Below, in pieces: positions 16,490-25,300 of a stretch of DNA of 39,365 bases. The position numbers and the translations under genes were made by a program. The stretch lies in the NCBI GenBank assembly GCA_019637095.1, contig JAHBWG010000086.1, positions 1-39,365 of the forward strand, in the 5' to 3' direction. Every line of letters starts with the position of its first letter. Positions within the stretch are counted from its first letter, which is position 1. The stretch is from Sandaracinaceae bacterium. Lineage in GTDB: Bacteria; Myxococcota_A; Polyangia; Polyangiales; Sandaracinaceae. Below the pieces are notes generated by a model. That model worked only from the letters and a program-made list of their open reading frames with translations, was not told the DNA's origin and did not search any database.

Positions 16490-19400
16490 CGCTCGCGGCC
16501 GACCGCGCCGGCGACGACCTCCGCCGGCGTGAAGCGCATCGGCACCGTGCGGTTGCCGAGCCACTCGGCGGCTTGGTCGTCGAAGAACGGCGAGTCGGGG
16601 TTCCCGCTCTGCCCGCCGGGCAACATGTTGTGCCCTTCGACACCGTCGGGACCGAGCGCGATGACCATGCGGAACACCGGCCCGCTGCCGTGCGTGAAGC
16701 GCACCCCGCTCAGGCCCGGGTTCGCCGCGTCGACGTCGAACTGATCGCCGGGTCGCGGGAACCAGCGCAGGCCGCGCCGCGGGTCGCCCTCGGCGAGGTC
16801 GGGCGCGAGGCGCAGCCGCGTCGTGTCGATCGCGAACATGTCGAGCAGCACGCCCAGGCTCGGGTCGCTGCCGAGGAAGTCCGCGAGGAGCGATTCGAAG
16901 CGCACCTGGTGGCGCAGGCCCCAGCGCCACTCGCTCATGTCCGCGGTGCCGAAGCCGCCCTCGCCCGGCCGCGTGGGCTCGCCCGCGAGGAACTCGAGCG
17001 CCGCGGCGAGCGCGACGAGGCCGATCTCCGCCGAGCTCTCGACCTGCGCCGTGCGCACGTCGTCGAAGAACACCGACTCCTGCGTGGCGGGGCTCCACGA
17101 GCCGAGGTCGCTCGGGTTGCCGGGCCCGCGGCCCGTGATCAGGAGCAACATCGTTTGCATCGTGTAGGTGTCGCCGGTGACCGCGGGCGACCAGTTGCGG
17201 TCGATCCCCTCGTCGTCGAGCGTCCCCTGCACGAAGCGCGGGAACCACGCGGCGAAGAGCATCGTCGCGACGCTGTGCTCGCGCTCGGCGGCGCTCGCCG
17301 CGTGATAGAAGGTGTCGACGCCGGCGGGCGTGGGGTAGTCCGCGTCGCGCCAGTCGCGCATGCGCCGCTCGACCTCCTCGAAGCGCGCGCGGTTCGCCGT
17401 GAAGAGCGCGGCCATCCGCGCCTCGGGCGTGCCCGCCGGGGGGCTCCCCGCCGCCGCGTCGCGCGCCGCCGACACGAACTCGAGCAGGTAGGGGACCCAC
17501 TCCTCGCCGAGGTTCGAGTGGTGATCCCCTTGGATCGCCTGCATTTCGGCGATGCTCGCGGTGTTGGCCGCGATCGCGCGCGACAGCCGCGCGTCGATCC
17601 GCGCCGCGCGGTAGCCCTCGATCCACGGGCCGCCGATGTAGTGCGGGTCGTCGAACAGATCGTTGTCGGTCGTGATGTTGCCCGGGTCGTTGTTCGCGTG
17701 CTGCACGTACTGGCGCGCGGGGTTGATCGCCTGCGGCCACTCGTCGAACGGCACCGCGCACGCGGTGGGACCGCCGGCCGCCGCCGCCGCCTCGTCCACG
17801 CGGCCTCGCGCGTCGAGCGGGATGCGCCACGCGCCGTACTGCGTTCCGTCGAGCAGGCGCCGCGGGTCGGCGCCCGCGATCCACGCGTTCGTCGTCGGGT
17901 CGCGCGGGAGGTAGGTGCGGCACGGCACCGAGTGATAGCCGCTGTAGAGGATGGAGCCGCTCGAGTCGGCGGCCATCATGCTGCCGCCGTACCCGATGAA
18001 GTGGCGCATCGCCTGCCGGTAGTCCTCCACCGTGCGTGCGTCCGCGAAGCCGCGGAACGCGCGCATCAGCGTGCCGCCGTCGAAGGGGCCGTAATAGAAG
18101 CTGACCGCGCCGATCACGCCGTCGCCGTCGACGTCCTCGGGCACCACCCAGTCGCCCATGAGGTTCACGCGCGATTCGCCCGGGCCGAGCGGCTCGTCGG
18201 CGCTCACGCGCCGCCCCTCGATCGACGTGATGAAGCGCCCGTCGAACGTGATGAACCGCGGCAGCGTCTCGGTGCGCCCGACGCTGCCGAGCGCGGGCAC
18301 GTTCGCGATCTCGAACACCTCGTCGACGCGCACGAGCGGGCGCTCCTCGCCGCGGAAGCGGCTCGCGCGCGGCATCCCCTCGGCGTCGAGCGTGAGCTCC
18401 TCCGCGTACCAGTCCGTCACGTCGGGGAAGAACGCCGTCTGCGTCCACGCGACGTGCCCGTTCGTGCCCACGCCCATCATCGGCAGCGCCGCGATCGTCG
18501 CGCCCATGAGGCGCACGTCGTCGGAGCCGTCGCCCATGAGCACGGTGTCGAGCCCGAACTGCCAGAAGAGCGCGGGCACGCTGAGCTGCAGGTGTCCGTC
18601 GCCCGCGAGCAGCGCGCGGCCGTCGGTCGTCGCCGAGCCCATGACGGCCCACTCGTTCGAGCCCCAGCCCTCGTGCCCGTTCGGGTGCCGGATCGCGTCG
18701 AGGTGATCGAGCCGGCGCACCAGCCGGTCGAGCATGCCGCGCTCGACGCGCGGGCCGCCGAGCACCGCCGGCCGGCGCCGCGGCGTCGGGTCCACGATCG
18801 GCGCGCTCGTGCGCCCCGCCGTGTCGATCCCCCAGCCGGCCGCCGAGCTCGTGCTGCGCGGCGGCGCGACCCGCTCGACGATGTCGCGCATCAGGCCCGC
18901 GCGGCGCAGGTCCGCGTCGGGCATCCCTTCGAACGCCGATCCGATGCGCTCCATCGCCGCGGCGCGCCGCGGGTCCCCGCTCTCGAAGCTCGTCCCGTAG
19001 AGCACCGTCGCGCCCGTCGCCGCCACCGTCTCGCGCGTCCACGGCCGCATCAGGTCGGCGGGGCGCCGCGCGCCGAGCAGGCCGAAGCCGATCTCGAGCT
19101 CCTTGGGCGGCGGCAGCTCGCGGCGACCGACCGCCGCGATGTACGCGTTGACGCCCTCGGCGAAGGCGTCGAGCTCCGCGGCCTCCTCGGCGCTCATCCC
19201 GTCGAGGTAGAGCTGCGCCATGTGCGCCGCGCCGGTCTGCCGGTTCTCGATGTCCGTGCCGAGCGCCGCGTCGCCGAACAACTCGGAGAGCCGGCCCATC
19301 GACAGGCGCGCCGTCAGATCCATCTGGAAGAACCGATCGCGCGCCATCGTGAAGCCGAGCACGCGCCACGCGTCGATGCGGTTGTCCGCGTAGATGTGCG

Positions 19401-19611
19401 GCACGTCGTGCTCCGTCCGCACGACGTGCGCGTGCCCGGCGAGCCCGCCGATCACGTGGCGCGCGGTCTCGTCGATCGCGGCGAGCTCCGAGGGCGGCGG
19501 CGGATCGGTCGGCCCTGCGTCGAGCCCGCCGCCATCCGCGGGGGGAGGATCGCCATCGCAGGCGACGAGCGAGAGCGCCAAGAGGAGCGACGAGGCGGCA
19601 CGGCGAAGCAT
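16474..19611 (-). CDS. Penicillin-acylase-family (Ntn-hydrolase) lipoprotein
   Basis: A 1045-residue exported protein, larger than usual for the family (about 750-850). It has a lipoprotein signal peptide with lipobox LVAC (C18), a Pro/Asp/Gly linker, an alpha-chain region with TEHDVPHIYADN and FTMARDRFFQMDL, and the predicted autocatalytic cleavage site G317-S318 followed by GSNEWAVMGS, where S318 would be the N-terminal nucleophile of the beta chain. The beta chain contains GDGHLQLSVPALFW, GVGTNGHVAWTQT and HANNDPGNIT, all typical. Family members hydrolyse amide bonds of beta-lactams, acyl-homoserine lactones or lipopeptides; this substrate is unknown. ATG 19611 is used for its clean signal peptide. 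Confidence 0.92.
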   Translation of the reverse strand: MLRRAASSLLLALSLVACDGDPPPADGGGLDAGPTDPPPPSELAAIDETARHVIGGLAGHAHVVRTEHDVPHIYADNRIDAWRVLGFTMARDRFFQMDLTARLSMGRLSELFGDAALGTDIENRQTGAAHMAQLYLDGMSAEEAAELDAFAEGVNAYIAAVGRRELPPPKELEIGFGLLGARRPADLMRPWTRETVAATGATVLYGTSFESGDPRRAAAMERIGSAFEGMPDADLRRAGLMRDIVERVAPPRSTSSAAGWGIDTAGRTSAPIVDPTPRRRPAVLGGPRVERGMLDRLVRRLDHLDAIRHPNGHEGWGSNEWAVMGSATTDGRALLAGDGHLQLSVPALFWQFGLDTVLMGDGSDDVRLMGATIAALPMMGVGTNGHVAWTQTAFFPDVTDWYAEELTLDAEGMPRASRFRGEERPLVRVDEVFEIANVPALGSVGRTETLPRFITFDGRFITSIEGRRVSADEPLGPGESRVNLMGDWVVPEDVDGDGVIGAVSFYYGPFDGGTLMRAFRGFADARTVEDYRQAMRHFIGYGGSMMAADSSGSILYSGYHSVPCRTYLPRDPTTNAWIAGADPRRLLDGTQYGAWRIPLDARGRVDEAAAAAGGPTACAVPFDEWPQAINPARQYVQHANNDPGNITTDNDLFDDPHYIGGPWIEGYRAARIDARLSRAIAANTASIAEMQAIQGDHHSNLGEEWVPYLLEFVSAARDAAAGSPPAGTPEARMAALFTANRARFEEVERRMRDWRDADYPTPAGVDTFYHAASAAEREHSVATMLFAAWFPRFVQGTLDDEGIDRNWSPAVTGDTYTMQTMLLLITGRGPGNPSDLGSWSPATQESVFFDDVRTAQVESSAEIGLVALAAALEFLAGEPTRPGEGGFGTADMSEWRWGLRHQVRFESLLADFLGSDPSLGVLLDMFAIDTTRLRLAPDLAEGDPRRGLRWFPRPGDQFDVDAANPGLSGVRFTHGSGPVFRMVIALGPDGVEGHNMLPGGQSGNPDSPFFDDQAAEWLGNRTVPMRFTPAEVVAGAVGRERYAPE

Positions 19612-19656
19612 CGCGCCAGCGTATACCCGACCGCGCGCGCCGTGCGAGCGCGGCCG

Positions 19657-19701
19657 AAAAGGGAGGCGCCCGAGCCGGCGTGGAGCCGGCCCGGGCGCCT
19701 C
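19657..19701 (-). terminator. Rho-independent terminator of the GIDE-domain gene
   Basis: A very stable hairpin, GAGGCGCCCG-A-GCCGGC / GCCGGC-C-CGGGCGCCTC (19663-19701, one mismatch, five-base loop), is followed on the minus strand by CTTTTC. It lies 17 bp past the stop of the minus-strand GIDE-domain gene and before the acylase start, separating the two transcripts. Confidence 0.85.
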
Positions 19702-19718
19702 GAGACGAGCACGGACCA

Positions 19719-20447
19719 CTAGCCGACGAAGGTGGAGATCACCCCGACGACCAGACCGACACCGGAGGCCGCAGCGCCGCCGATGAACGCCAGCTTCGCG
19801 TTCTTCGCGCTCGAGCCGAGCAGCTCGTCGCGCGACTTCGCGGAGAGGAGGAGGCCGAACATCCCCGCCCCCGTCAACACGCCTTGCTCGACCTTGCCGA
19901 GCGCGAAGGCGCGCGGGGTCATGGGGACGATCTTCTCCGTGCACTGGAAGGTGTTCGCCTTGGACATCGGCGGGTTCGCGAAGGCGTACTGGCCGAACAT
20001 GATCGGCTCCCCGCGGCCGAGGGCGCCCTTGAGGTCGGCGAACAGGCCCTCCTTCTTGGTGTCGTCGAAGGTCTTCTGGAGCTCGAGGTCGCCCCCGCCC
20101 GACGCGTCGATCGGGACGCCGCCCGAGCCGTCGTCGACCATGAACGGCGCGGCGTGCTTCTCCTGCACGTAGGTGTGGCTCTTCTTCGCGTCGCCTTCCT
20201 TCCAGGTGCCGACGACCTCGAGCTGGTAGTAGAGGCACGGCGTCCCGGTGACCGGCGAGACGAGCGGCTGCGGGCACTGGACGAGTCCCTCGACGCTGAT
20301 CTTGTCCGCGCCGACCGCGCCGCGCGCGGCGTCGCCGGTCGGGACGAGCGGCGTCTTCGCGATCTTGCCGCCCTTGTACTTGAGGTACCCGCCGACGATG
20401 AGGGCGACGATGCCCGATCCGACGAGAAGTGTTGCGATGGCTCCCAT
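19719..20447 (-). CDS. GIDE-domain (MULAN/MAPL-like) membrane protein
   Basis: A 242-residue protein with a membrane helix at about 4-20, a soluble middle and a second helix at the C-terminus (about 220-241). The middle matches the GIDE (BAM-like) domain: CPQPLVSPVTGTPCLYYQLE, then SHTYVQEKHAAPFMVDDGSG and GDLEL. This is the arrangement of the intermembrane domain of the mitochondrial E3 ligases MULAN/MAPL, but no RING finger follows here, so no ligase activity is implied. The bacterial role is unknown. ATG 20447 has AGGAG six bases upstream, and the gene ends at a strong terminator, so it is probably monocistronic. It is divergent from the second ABC1-type kinase gene. Confidence 0.82.
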   Translation of the reverse strand: MGAIATLLVGSGIVALIVGGYLKYKGGKIAKTPLVPTGDAARGAVGADKISVEGLVQCPQPLVSPVTGTPCLYYQLEVVGTWKEGDAKKSHTYVQEKHAAPFMVDDGSGGVPIDASGGGDLELQKTFDDTKKEGLFADLKGALGRGEPIMFGQYAFANPPMSKANTFQCTEKIVPMTPRAFALGKVEQGVLTGAGMFGLLLSAKSRDELLGSSAKNAKLAFIGGAAASGVGLVVGVISTFVG

Positions 20448-20818
20448 GGTTCGCTCCTGTTGGTGGCTGCGTAGTGATGTCGTCGCGGCGTCGCGCCGCG
20501 TGGTCGACCCGGCTCCTACGCACCCTCGGGACCAGGCCCGAGCGCCCACCGAATCGGCCCCGGTCACGCTCGGCGCCCGCGTGTGTCCCGCCGCGCGGCG
20601 CCTCCGGTCCCACTCGGAAGAGGGGACGATCCTCGTCATCTCGTCATTCTCGTCAGGTGGCTTCGATACGCCGCGAGCAGAATGACGAAATGACTAGGAT
20701 CGTCCCCGCGCGCCCACCGCGCGCCCAACGTTGAGGGAGCAGGGCGGGACGCTCGGGGAACCTCGTTCCCGGATCCTGCGTTGACGGGACGGCCGCGCGG
20801 ACCCAACGTCGAGGCACG
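20448..20818. other. 371-bp divergent intergenic region with inverted repeats
   Basis: No credible gene lies between the GIDE-domain gene and the ABC1-type gene. The region holds the long 86-bp inverted repeat (20622-20707), a smaller hairpin GGGAAC-CTC-GTTCCC (20756-20770) and a direct repeat CCCAACGT(T/C)GAGG at 20724-20736 and 20802-20814. Promoters for both genes must be here, but I see no convincing -10/-35 pair. Confidence 0.7.
20622..20707. repeat. 86-bp element with 29-bp terminal inverted repeats
   Basis: The left arm 20622-20650 begins GGGGACGATCCT and ends TCGTCATTCT; the right arm 20679-20707 is its reverse complement with only two mismatches in 29 positions. A 28-bp loop separates them. 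The left arm also contains direct repeats of CTCGTCAT (20632-20639, 20640-20647, with a partial copy from 20649). There is no T tract at either end. It could be a cruciform or RNA hairpin, or a small MITE/REP-like insertion. Confidence 0.85.
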
Positions 20819-22222
20819 ATGGCCGACCGTGTCCCCTCCTCGCGCTTGGGTCGGCTCGGCCGCCTCGGGTGGCTCTCGCGGCGCAGCGTGCCGCTCGCGA
20901 TCCGGAGGCTGCGCGAGCTCGCGGAGACGCCCGCGCTCGACGAGAAGGCGCGGCAGAAGCACGCGGCGGCGGCCGAGGAGATCCTGGCGACGCTCGGCGA
21001 CATGAAGGGGCTCGCGCTCAAGCTCGGGCAGATGCTCTCGTACATGGACGGCGCGCTGCCGCCCGAGGTGCAGCCCGTCTACCGGGAGGTGCTCGCGAAG
21101 CTGCAGGCGTCGGCGCCGGCGATGCCGTGGGAGGCGGCGCGCGAGGTGCTCGAGACGGAGCTCGGGCCCATCGCGCGCACGTTCGCGGAGCTCGACGAGG
21201 TGCCGTTCGCCGCCGCCTCGATCGGGCAGGTGCACCGCGGCGTGCTCCACGACGGCACGCGCGTCGCGGTGAAGGTGCAGTACCCGGGCATCGAGCAGGC
21301 GATGGGCGCGGACCTCGCGAACCTCGGCGCGATGCGCAAGGTGGCGGCGCCGCTGCTCGCGCTCGCGGGCGGGAGCCCGACCGTGGCGTGGAGCGGCGAG
21401 CTCGTCGGCGAGCTGCGCGCGCGGCTCACCGAAGAGCTCGACTACGAGCACGAGGCGGCGATGCAGCGGCGCTTCGCGACGCTGCTCGAGGGCGACCCCG
21501 AGATCGTCGTGCCGCGCGTGCTCGAGCACGCGTCGAGCCGGCGCGTGCTCACGACCGAGCTCCACGCGGGCCGCACGCTCGCCGAGGTGGCGCGCGACGA
21601 CTCGCAGGAGGAGCGCGACCGCTGGGGCACGGCGCTGACGCGCGCCATCGCGATCCCGCTCTATCAGCACGGCCTGCTGTACGCCGATCCGCACCCGGGC
21701 AACTACCTCTTCCGCGACGACGGCAAGGTGGTGTGGCTCGACTTCGGCTGCTCGAAGGAGCTGCCGGACGCGCGGCGCGCCGACATCCGCCGGTACCTGC
21801 GCGCGGCGATCCGCGCGACGCACACGGACGATCCCGCCGACTGGGCAGAGCTCGACGCGGCGATCCAGCACGCGCTCGCGCTCGACCCGACGAACCCGCT
21901 CGTCTACGGGATGTCGCGCGACTTCCTGCTCTACTGCCTCTCGCCGCTGCTGCGCGATCGGACGTTCGAGTTCACGCCCGAGTTCACGCGCGGCACGTTC
22001 GACCTCGTCGTCGAGGCGAAGAAGAAGACGGTGCTGCGCAAGGGCATCCCGCGCCTCGAGGCGCCGCCGCGGATCCCCGCCGACTACACGTTCCTGAACC
22101 GGCTGCAGTGGGGGTTCTTCAGCGTGCTCACCGCGCTGCGCGCCCGCGTGAACTGGCACCGGCTCCTGCCCGAGGAGATCCGCAGCGCCGTCCCGGGCGC
22201 GGATCTGCGCGCGCACCCCTGA
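20819..22222 (+). CDS. ABC1/COQ8-family atypical kinase (second copy)
   Basis: A 467-residue ABC1-family protein, without an obvious N-terminal membrane helix. Motifs: KxGQ at K68-Q71 (ALKLGQML), AAASIGQVH (131-139), ATP-site lysine K152 (VAVKVQYPG), EELDYEHEA, catalytic YADPHPGN with D290 and N295, and LDFG with D308. It is closer to the COQ8/ADCK3 subtype (KVQYPG, DPHPGN) than the protein at 14711 (KIQRPG, GDVHAGN), so the two are separate paralogues rather than a recent duplication. The expected role is quinone or lipid metabolism support through an ATPase activity. ATG at 20819; no strong ribosome binding site is visible. It is divergent from the GIDE-domain gene. Confidence 0.92.
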   Translation: MADRVPSSRLGRLGRLGWLSRRSVPLAIRRLRELAETPALDEKARQKHAAAAEEILATLGDMKGLALKLGQMLSYMDGALPPEVQPVYREVLAKLQASAPAMPWEAAREVLETELGPIARTFAELDEVPFAAASIGQVHRGVLHDGTRVAVKVQYPGIEQAMGADLANLGAMRKVAAPLLALAGGSPTVAWSGELVGELRARLTEELDYEHEAAMQRRFATLLEGDPEIVVPRVLEHASSRRVLTTELHAGRTLAEVARDDSQEERDRWGTALTRAIAIPLYQHGLLYADPHPGNYLFRDDGKVVWLDFGCSKELPDARRADIRRYLRAAIRATHTDDPADWAELDAAIQHALALDPTNPLVYGMSRDFLLYCLSPLLRDRTFEFTPEFTRGTFDLVVEAKKKTVLRKGIPRLEAPPRIPADYTFLNRLQWGFFSVLTALRARVNWHRLLPEEIRSAVPGADLRAHP

Positions 22223-22267
22223 GCGCCCCACCCGCGACGGACCGCGTCGCCATCGGTGCCGACGAAA

Positions 22268-22297
22268 AGAACGTCGATCCCGGCGAACCGACGTTCT
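22268..22297. repeat. Perfect 9-bp inverted repeat upstream of the TPR gene
   Basis: AGAACGTCG (22268-22276) and CGACGTTCT (22289-22297) are separated by 12 bp, 32 bp before the TPR gene start. On the plus strand no T tract follows, while on the minus strand the stem is followed by TTTT although no minus-strand gene ends there. An operator or weak terminator is possible. Confidence 0.55.
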
Positions 22298-22329
22298 AGG
22301 ATCGGCCCCCTTCTGACGCGGGGAGCCCG

Positions 22330-25300
22330 ATGACCGAGGAACGGAAGTACACCTTCGACCGCACTCCCGACGACAAGCGCAAGGCGCTCGGGCAGATCGA
22401 CAACCTCAAGACGCAGCTCCTCGTCGCCCCCAACGATCCGGTGAAGCGCTTCTTCATCGGCAAGGCGTACCGCAACGCGGAGGACCTCGACCCCGCGATC
22501 GAGCACCTCACCAAGGCGGTGACGCTCAAGGCGGACTACGGGCTCGCCTACTACCAGCTCGGCCTCGCGCACCTCGAGAAGGGCAACCTGCCGCCGGCCT
22601 CGGACGCGTTCGCGAACGCGACGCGCTACAAGCCGGACCTGTTCGAGGCGTGGTACTGGCGCGGCCACACGCAGAACCTCGTCGCCAAGCACACGGAGGC
22701 CGCCGAGGCGTTCGAGCGGGTGATCGAGCAGCAGCCCGAGCACGCCGACGCGCTCTACGAAGGCGGCGACGCGTACGCGGCCATCGGCAAGCACGACCGC
22801 GCCGCCGAGCTCTACGGGCGCGCCGCGCCGTTCTTCGAGAAGGACGCAGAGCTCTGGTATCGCCTCGGGATCTCCGAGAGCCGCCGCGAGAGCTGGGCGC
22901 CCGCGTTCCAGGCGCTGTCGAAGGCGCACGCGCTCGCGGACCGGCGCATCGACGTGCTCTGCGCGCTCGCGTTCGCCTGCGCGCAGCAAGCAAAGCACGT
23001 AGACGCCGTGCGCTTCTACCGCAAGGCGCTCGACGTCGACCCGGAGCAGCCGGACGTCTGGTTCGAGATGGCCGAGCAGCAGGAGCTCGTGGAGCTCGAC
23101 GAGGACGCGGCGGTCTCCTTCGAGGAGTGCGTGAACCGGCGGCCCGAGGACGCGGTGGCGCACCGGCGCTGGGCCGAGCCGCTCTTCCGGCTCGGCCGCT
23201 ACGAGGCGGCGCTCGAGGCGTTCGAGAAGGCGCTCGAGCTCGGCGGCGACGAGATCGTCGCGCTCGACGGGCGCGGCAAGACGCTCGCCAAGCTCGGGCG
23301 CCACCGCGAGGCGGTCGAGGTGCTCGAGCACGCGACCGAGTTCGACAAGGGCTACGCGCTCGCCTTCTCGCACCTCGGCGAGTCGTACCGCGCGCTCGGT
23401 CGCGCCGAGGAGGCGACCAAGGCGCTGCGCCACGCGGTGCGCCTGCAGCCCGAGGTCGCGGGGGTGCACTACGCGCTCGCGTTCCATCACTTCGAGCACG
23501 GCGAGCACTGGGAGTCGGTGCAGCCGTTCGAGAAGGCGATCGAGCTCAACCCGCGGATGGAGCCCGCGTTCTTCCACCTCGGCGAGTCCAAGCGCCACCT
23601 CGGCGAGCACGAGGCCGCGGTCGCCGCCTACAAGTCCGCGATCGCGATCCAGCCCAACCGCGCAGCGAGCCACCTCGGCCTCGGCCTGTCGCTGCGCGCG
23701 CTGCGCCGCTACGTCGAGGCGTTCGAGGCGCTCGGCGAGGCGGAGCAGCTCGACCCGACCGCGCACACGCTGCTCCACAAGGGCCTCGTCCTCGCCTCGC
23801 TCGATCGCCACGAGGAGGCGGTGGCCGCGTTCGAGAAGGGGATCCGCGTCGACGCGGACGTGCCCAAGCTCTTCGTCGAGCTCGCGCGCGTGCTGCGCGT
23901 CCTCGGCCGCGACGAGCAGGCGCGCAAGGCGCTCGACGAGGCGCGCGTGCTCGCGCCGGACGACCTCGAGATCCTGCGGCTGCAGGGCGAGCTCTTGCGC
24001 GACCTCGGGCGCGAGGACGACGCGATCGAGGCGGTGCACGCGGCCTTGCGGCTGCGGCCCAACGACGCCTCCCTCCACGGGCTGCTCGGCGCGCTGCAGG
24101 TCTCGATCGGGCGGCACGCCGAGGCGCTCGAGGCGTTCGAGCAGGCCATCTGGATCGCGCCCGAGGACCCGGCGCTCCACGCGGAGCTCGGCTACGCGCT
24201 CGCGCACATGGGGCGCATGGACAAGGCGATCGAGTCGCTCGAGCAGTGCCTCGCGCTCGACGAGGGCCACGTCGCGGGGCGCTTCGCGCTCGCCAAGTGC
24301 CACCAGGAGCGCGGCGATCAGGACGCCGCGCAGCGCCAGTACCAGGCGGTCGTCGAGCGCGCGCCCGAGCACGCCGAGGCGTGGTTCCGGCTCGGGCAGG
24401 TCTGGCTCGAGAAGAACCAGCCGGAGCAGGCGTCGGCCGCGTTCCGGCAGGCGACGCGCGTCTCGCCCGACTTCGGCGACGCGTACACGGCCGCGGGCGA
24501 GGCGTACCGGCGCCTCGGCGACCTCGAGGAGGCGATGCGCGCGCTGCGGCACGCGGCGCGCCTCAGCGGCGAGGATCCCGCGCCCGGCGCGGCGCTCGGT
24601 CACGTCTACCTCGACCTCGGCCGCCCCGAGGACGCGGCGAGCGCGTTCAAGCGCGTGCTCGAGAAGCACCCCGAGCACGTCGGCGCGCTCCACGGCGCGG
24701 GCCTCGCGCTCGTGCGCGCGGGCCAGGACGGTGAGGCCGTGAAGGCATTCCGCAAGGTGCTCGAGCTCGAGGGCACGCACCTCGAGGCGCGGCGCGAGCT
24801 CGCCGCGGCGTATCGACGCGCGGGTCGGCTCGCCGACGCGCAGGCCGAGCTCGAGCGCGCCGTCGAGGTCGCGCCCGATCACGCCGCGGTCCGGCGCGAT
24901 CTCGGGCTCGTGCTCGTCGAGCAGGGCGACGAGGAGCGCGCGCGCAGGTGCTTCGAGGAGGCGCTGCGCATCGACCCCGCGCTCTCGGACGCGGCGCGCC
25001 GCCTCGGCGTGCTGATGCTCGAGGACGGCGAGTTCGAGGAGGCCGCGCGCACGCTCGAGGGCGCGGCGCGCGTGATCACCGACGACGCGGAGCTCTACTG
25101 GGAGCTCGTGCGCGCCTACGAGGCGAGCGGCAACCACGCCGCGATCGAGAGCGCGGTGCTGCGCGGCCTGCGCGCGAGCCCCGCGCACCCCGGGCTCCTG
25201 CGCACGCAGGGCAAGGCGCTGCTCGACGCGGGCGACGCGACGCAGGCCGCCGCCGCGTTCGAGAAGGCGCTCGTTGGCGACCCGGAGCTCGTCGAGGCGT

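Noticed and set aside
14666-19369. A 1567-codon minus-strand open frame over the ABC1-type and acylase genes
   Set aside because: It is Arg/Ala/Asp-rich without any domain, an effect of high GC suppressing stop codons. The true acylase frame has lipobox and Ntn motifs.
20448-20818. Small open frames in the divergent intergenic region
   Set aside because: None has a ribosome binding site or protein-like composition, and similar peptides on both strands simply reflect the inverted repeat.
22268-22297. Inverted repeat taken as terminator of the ABC1-type gene
   Set aside because: No T tract follows on the plus strand; listed only as an inverted repeat.
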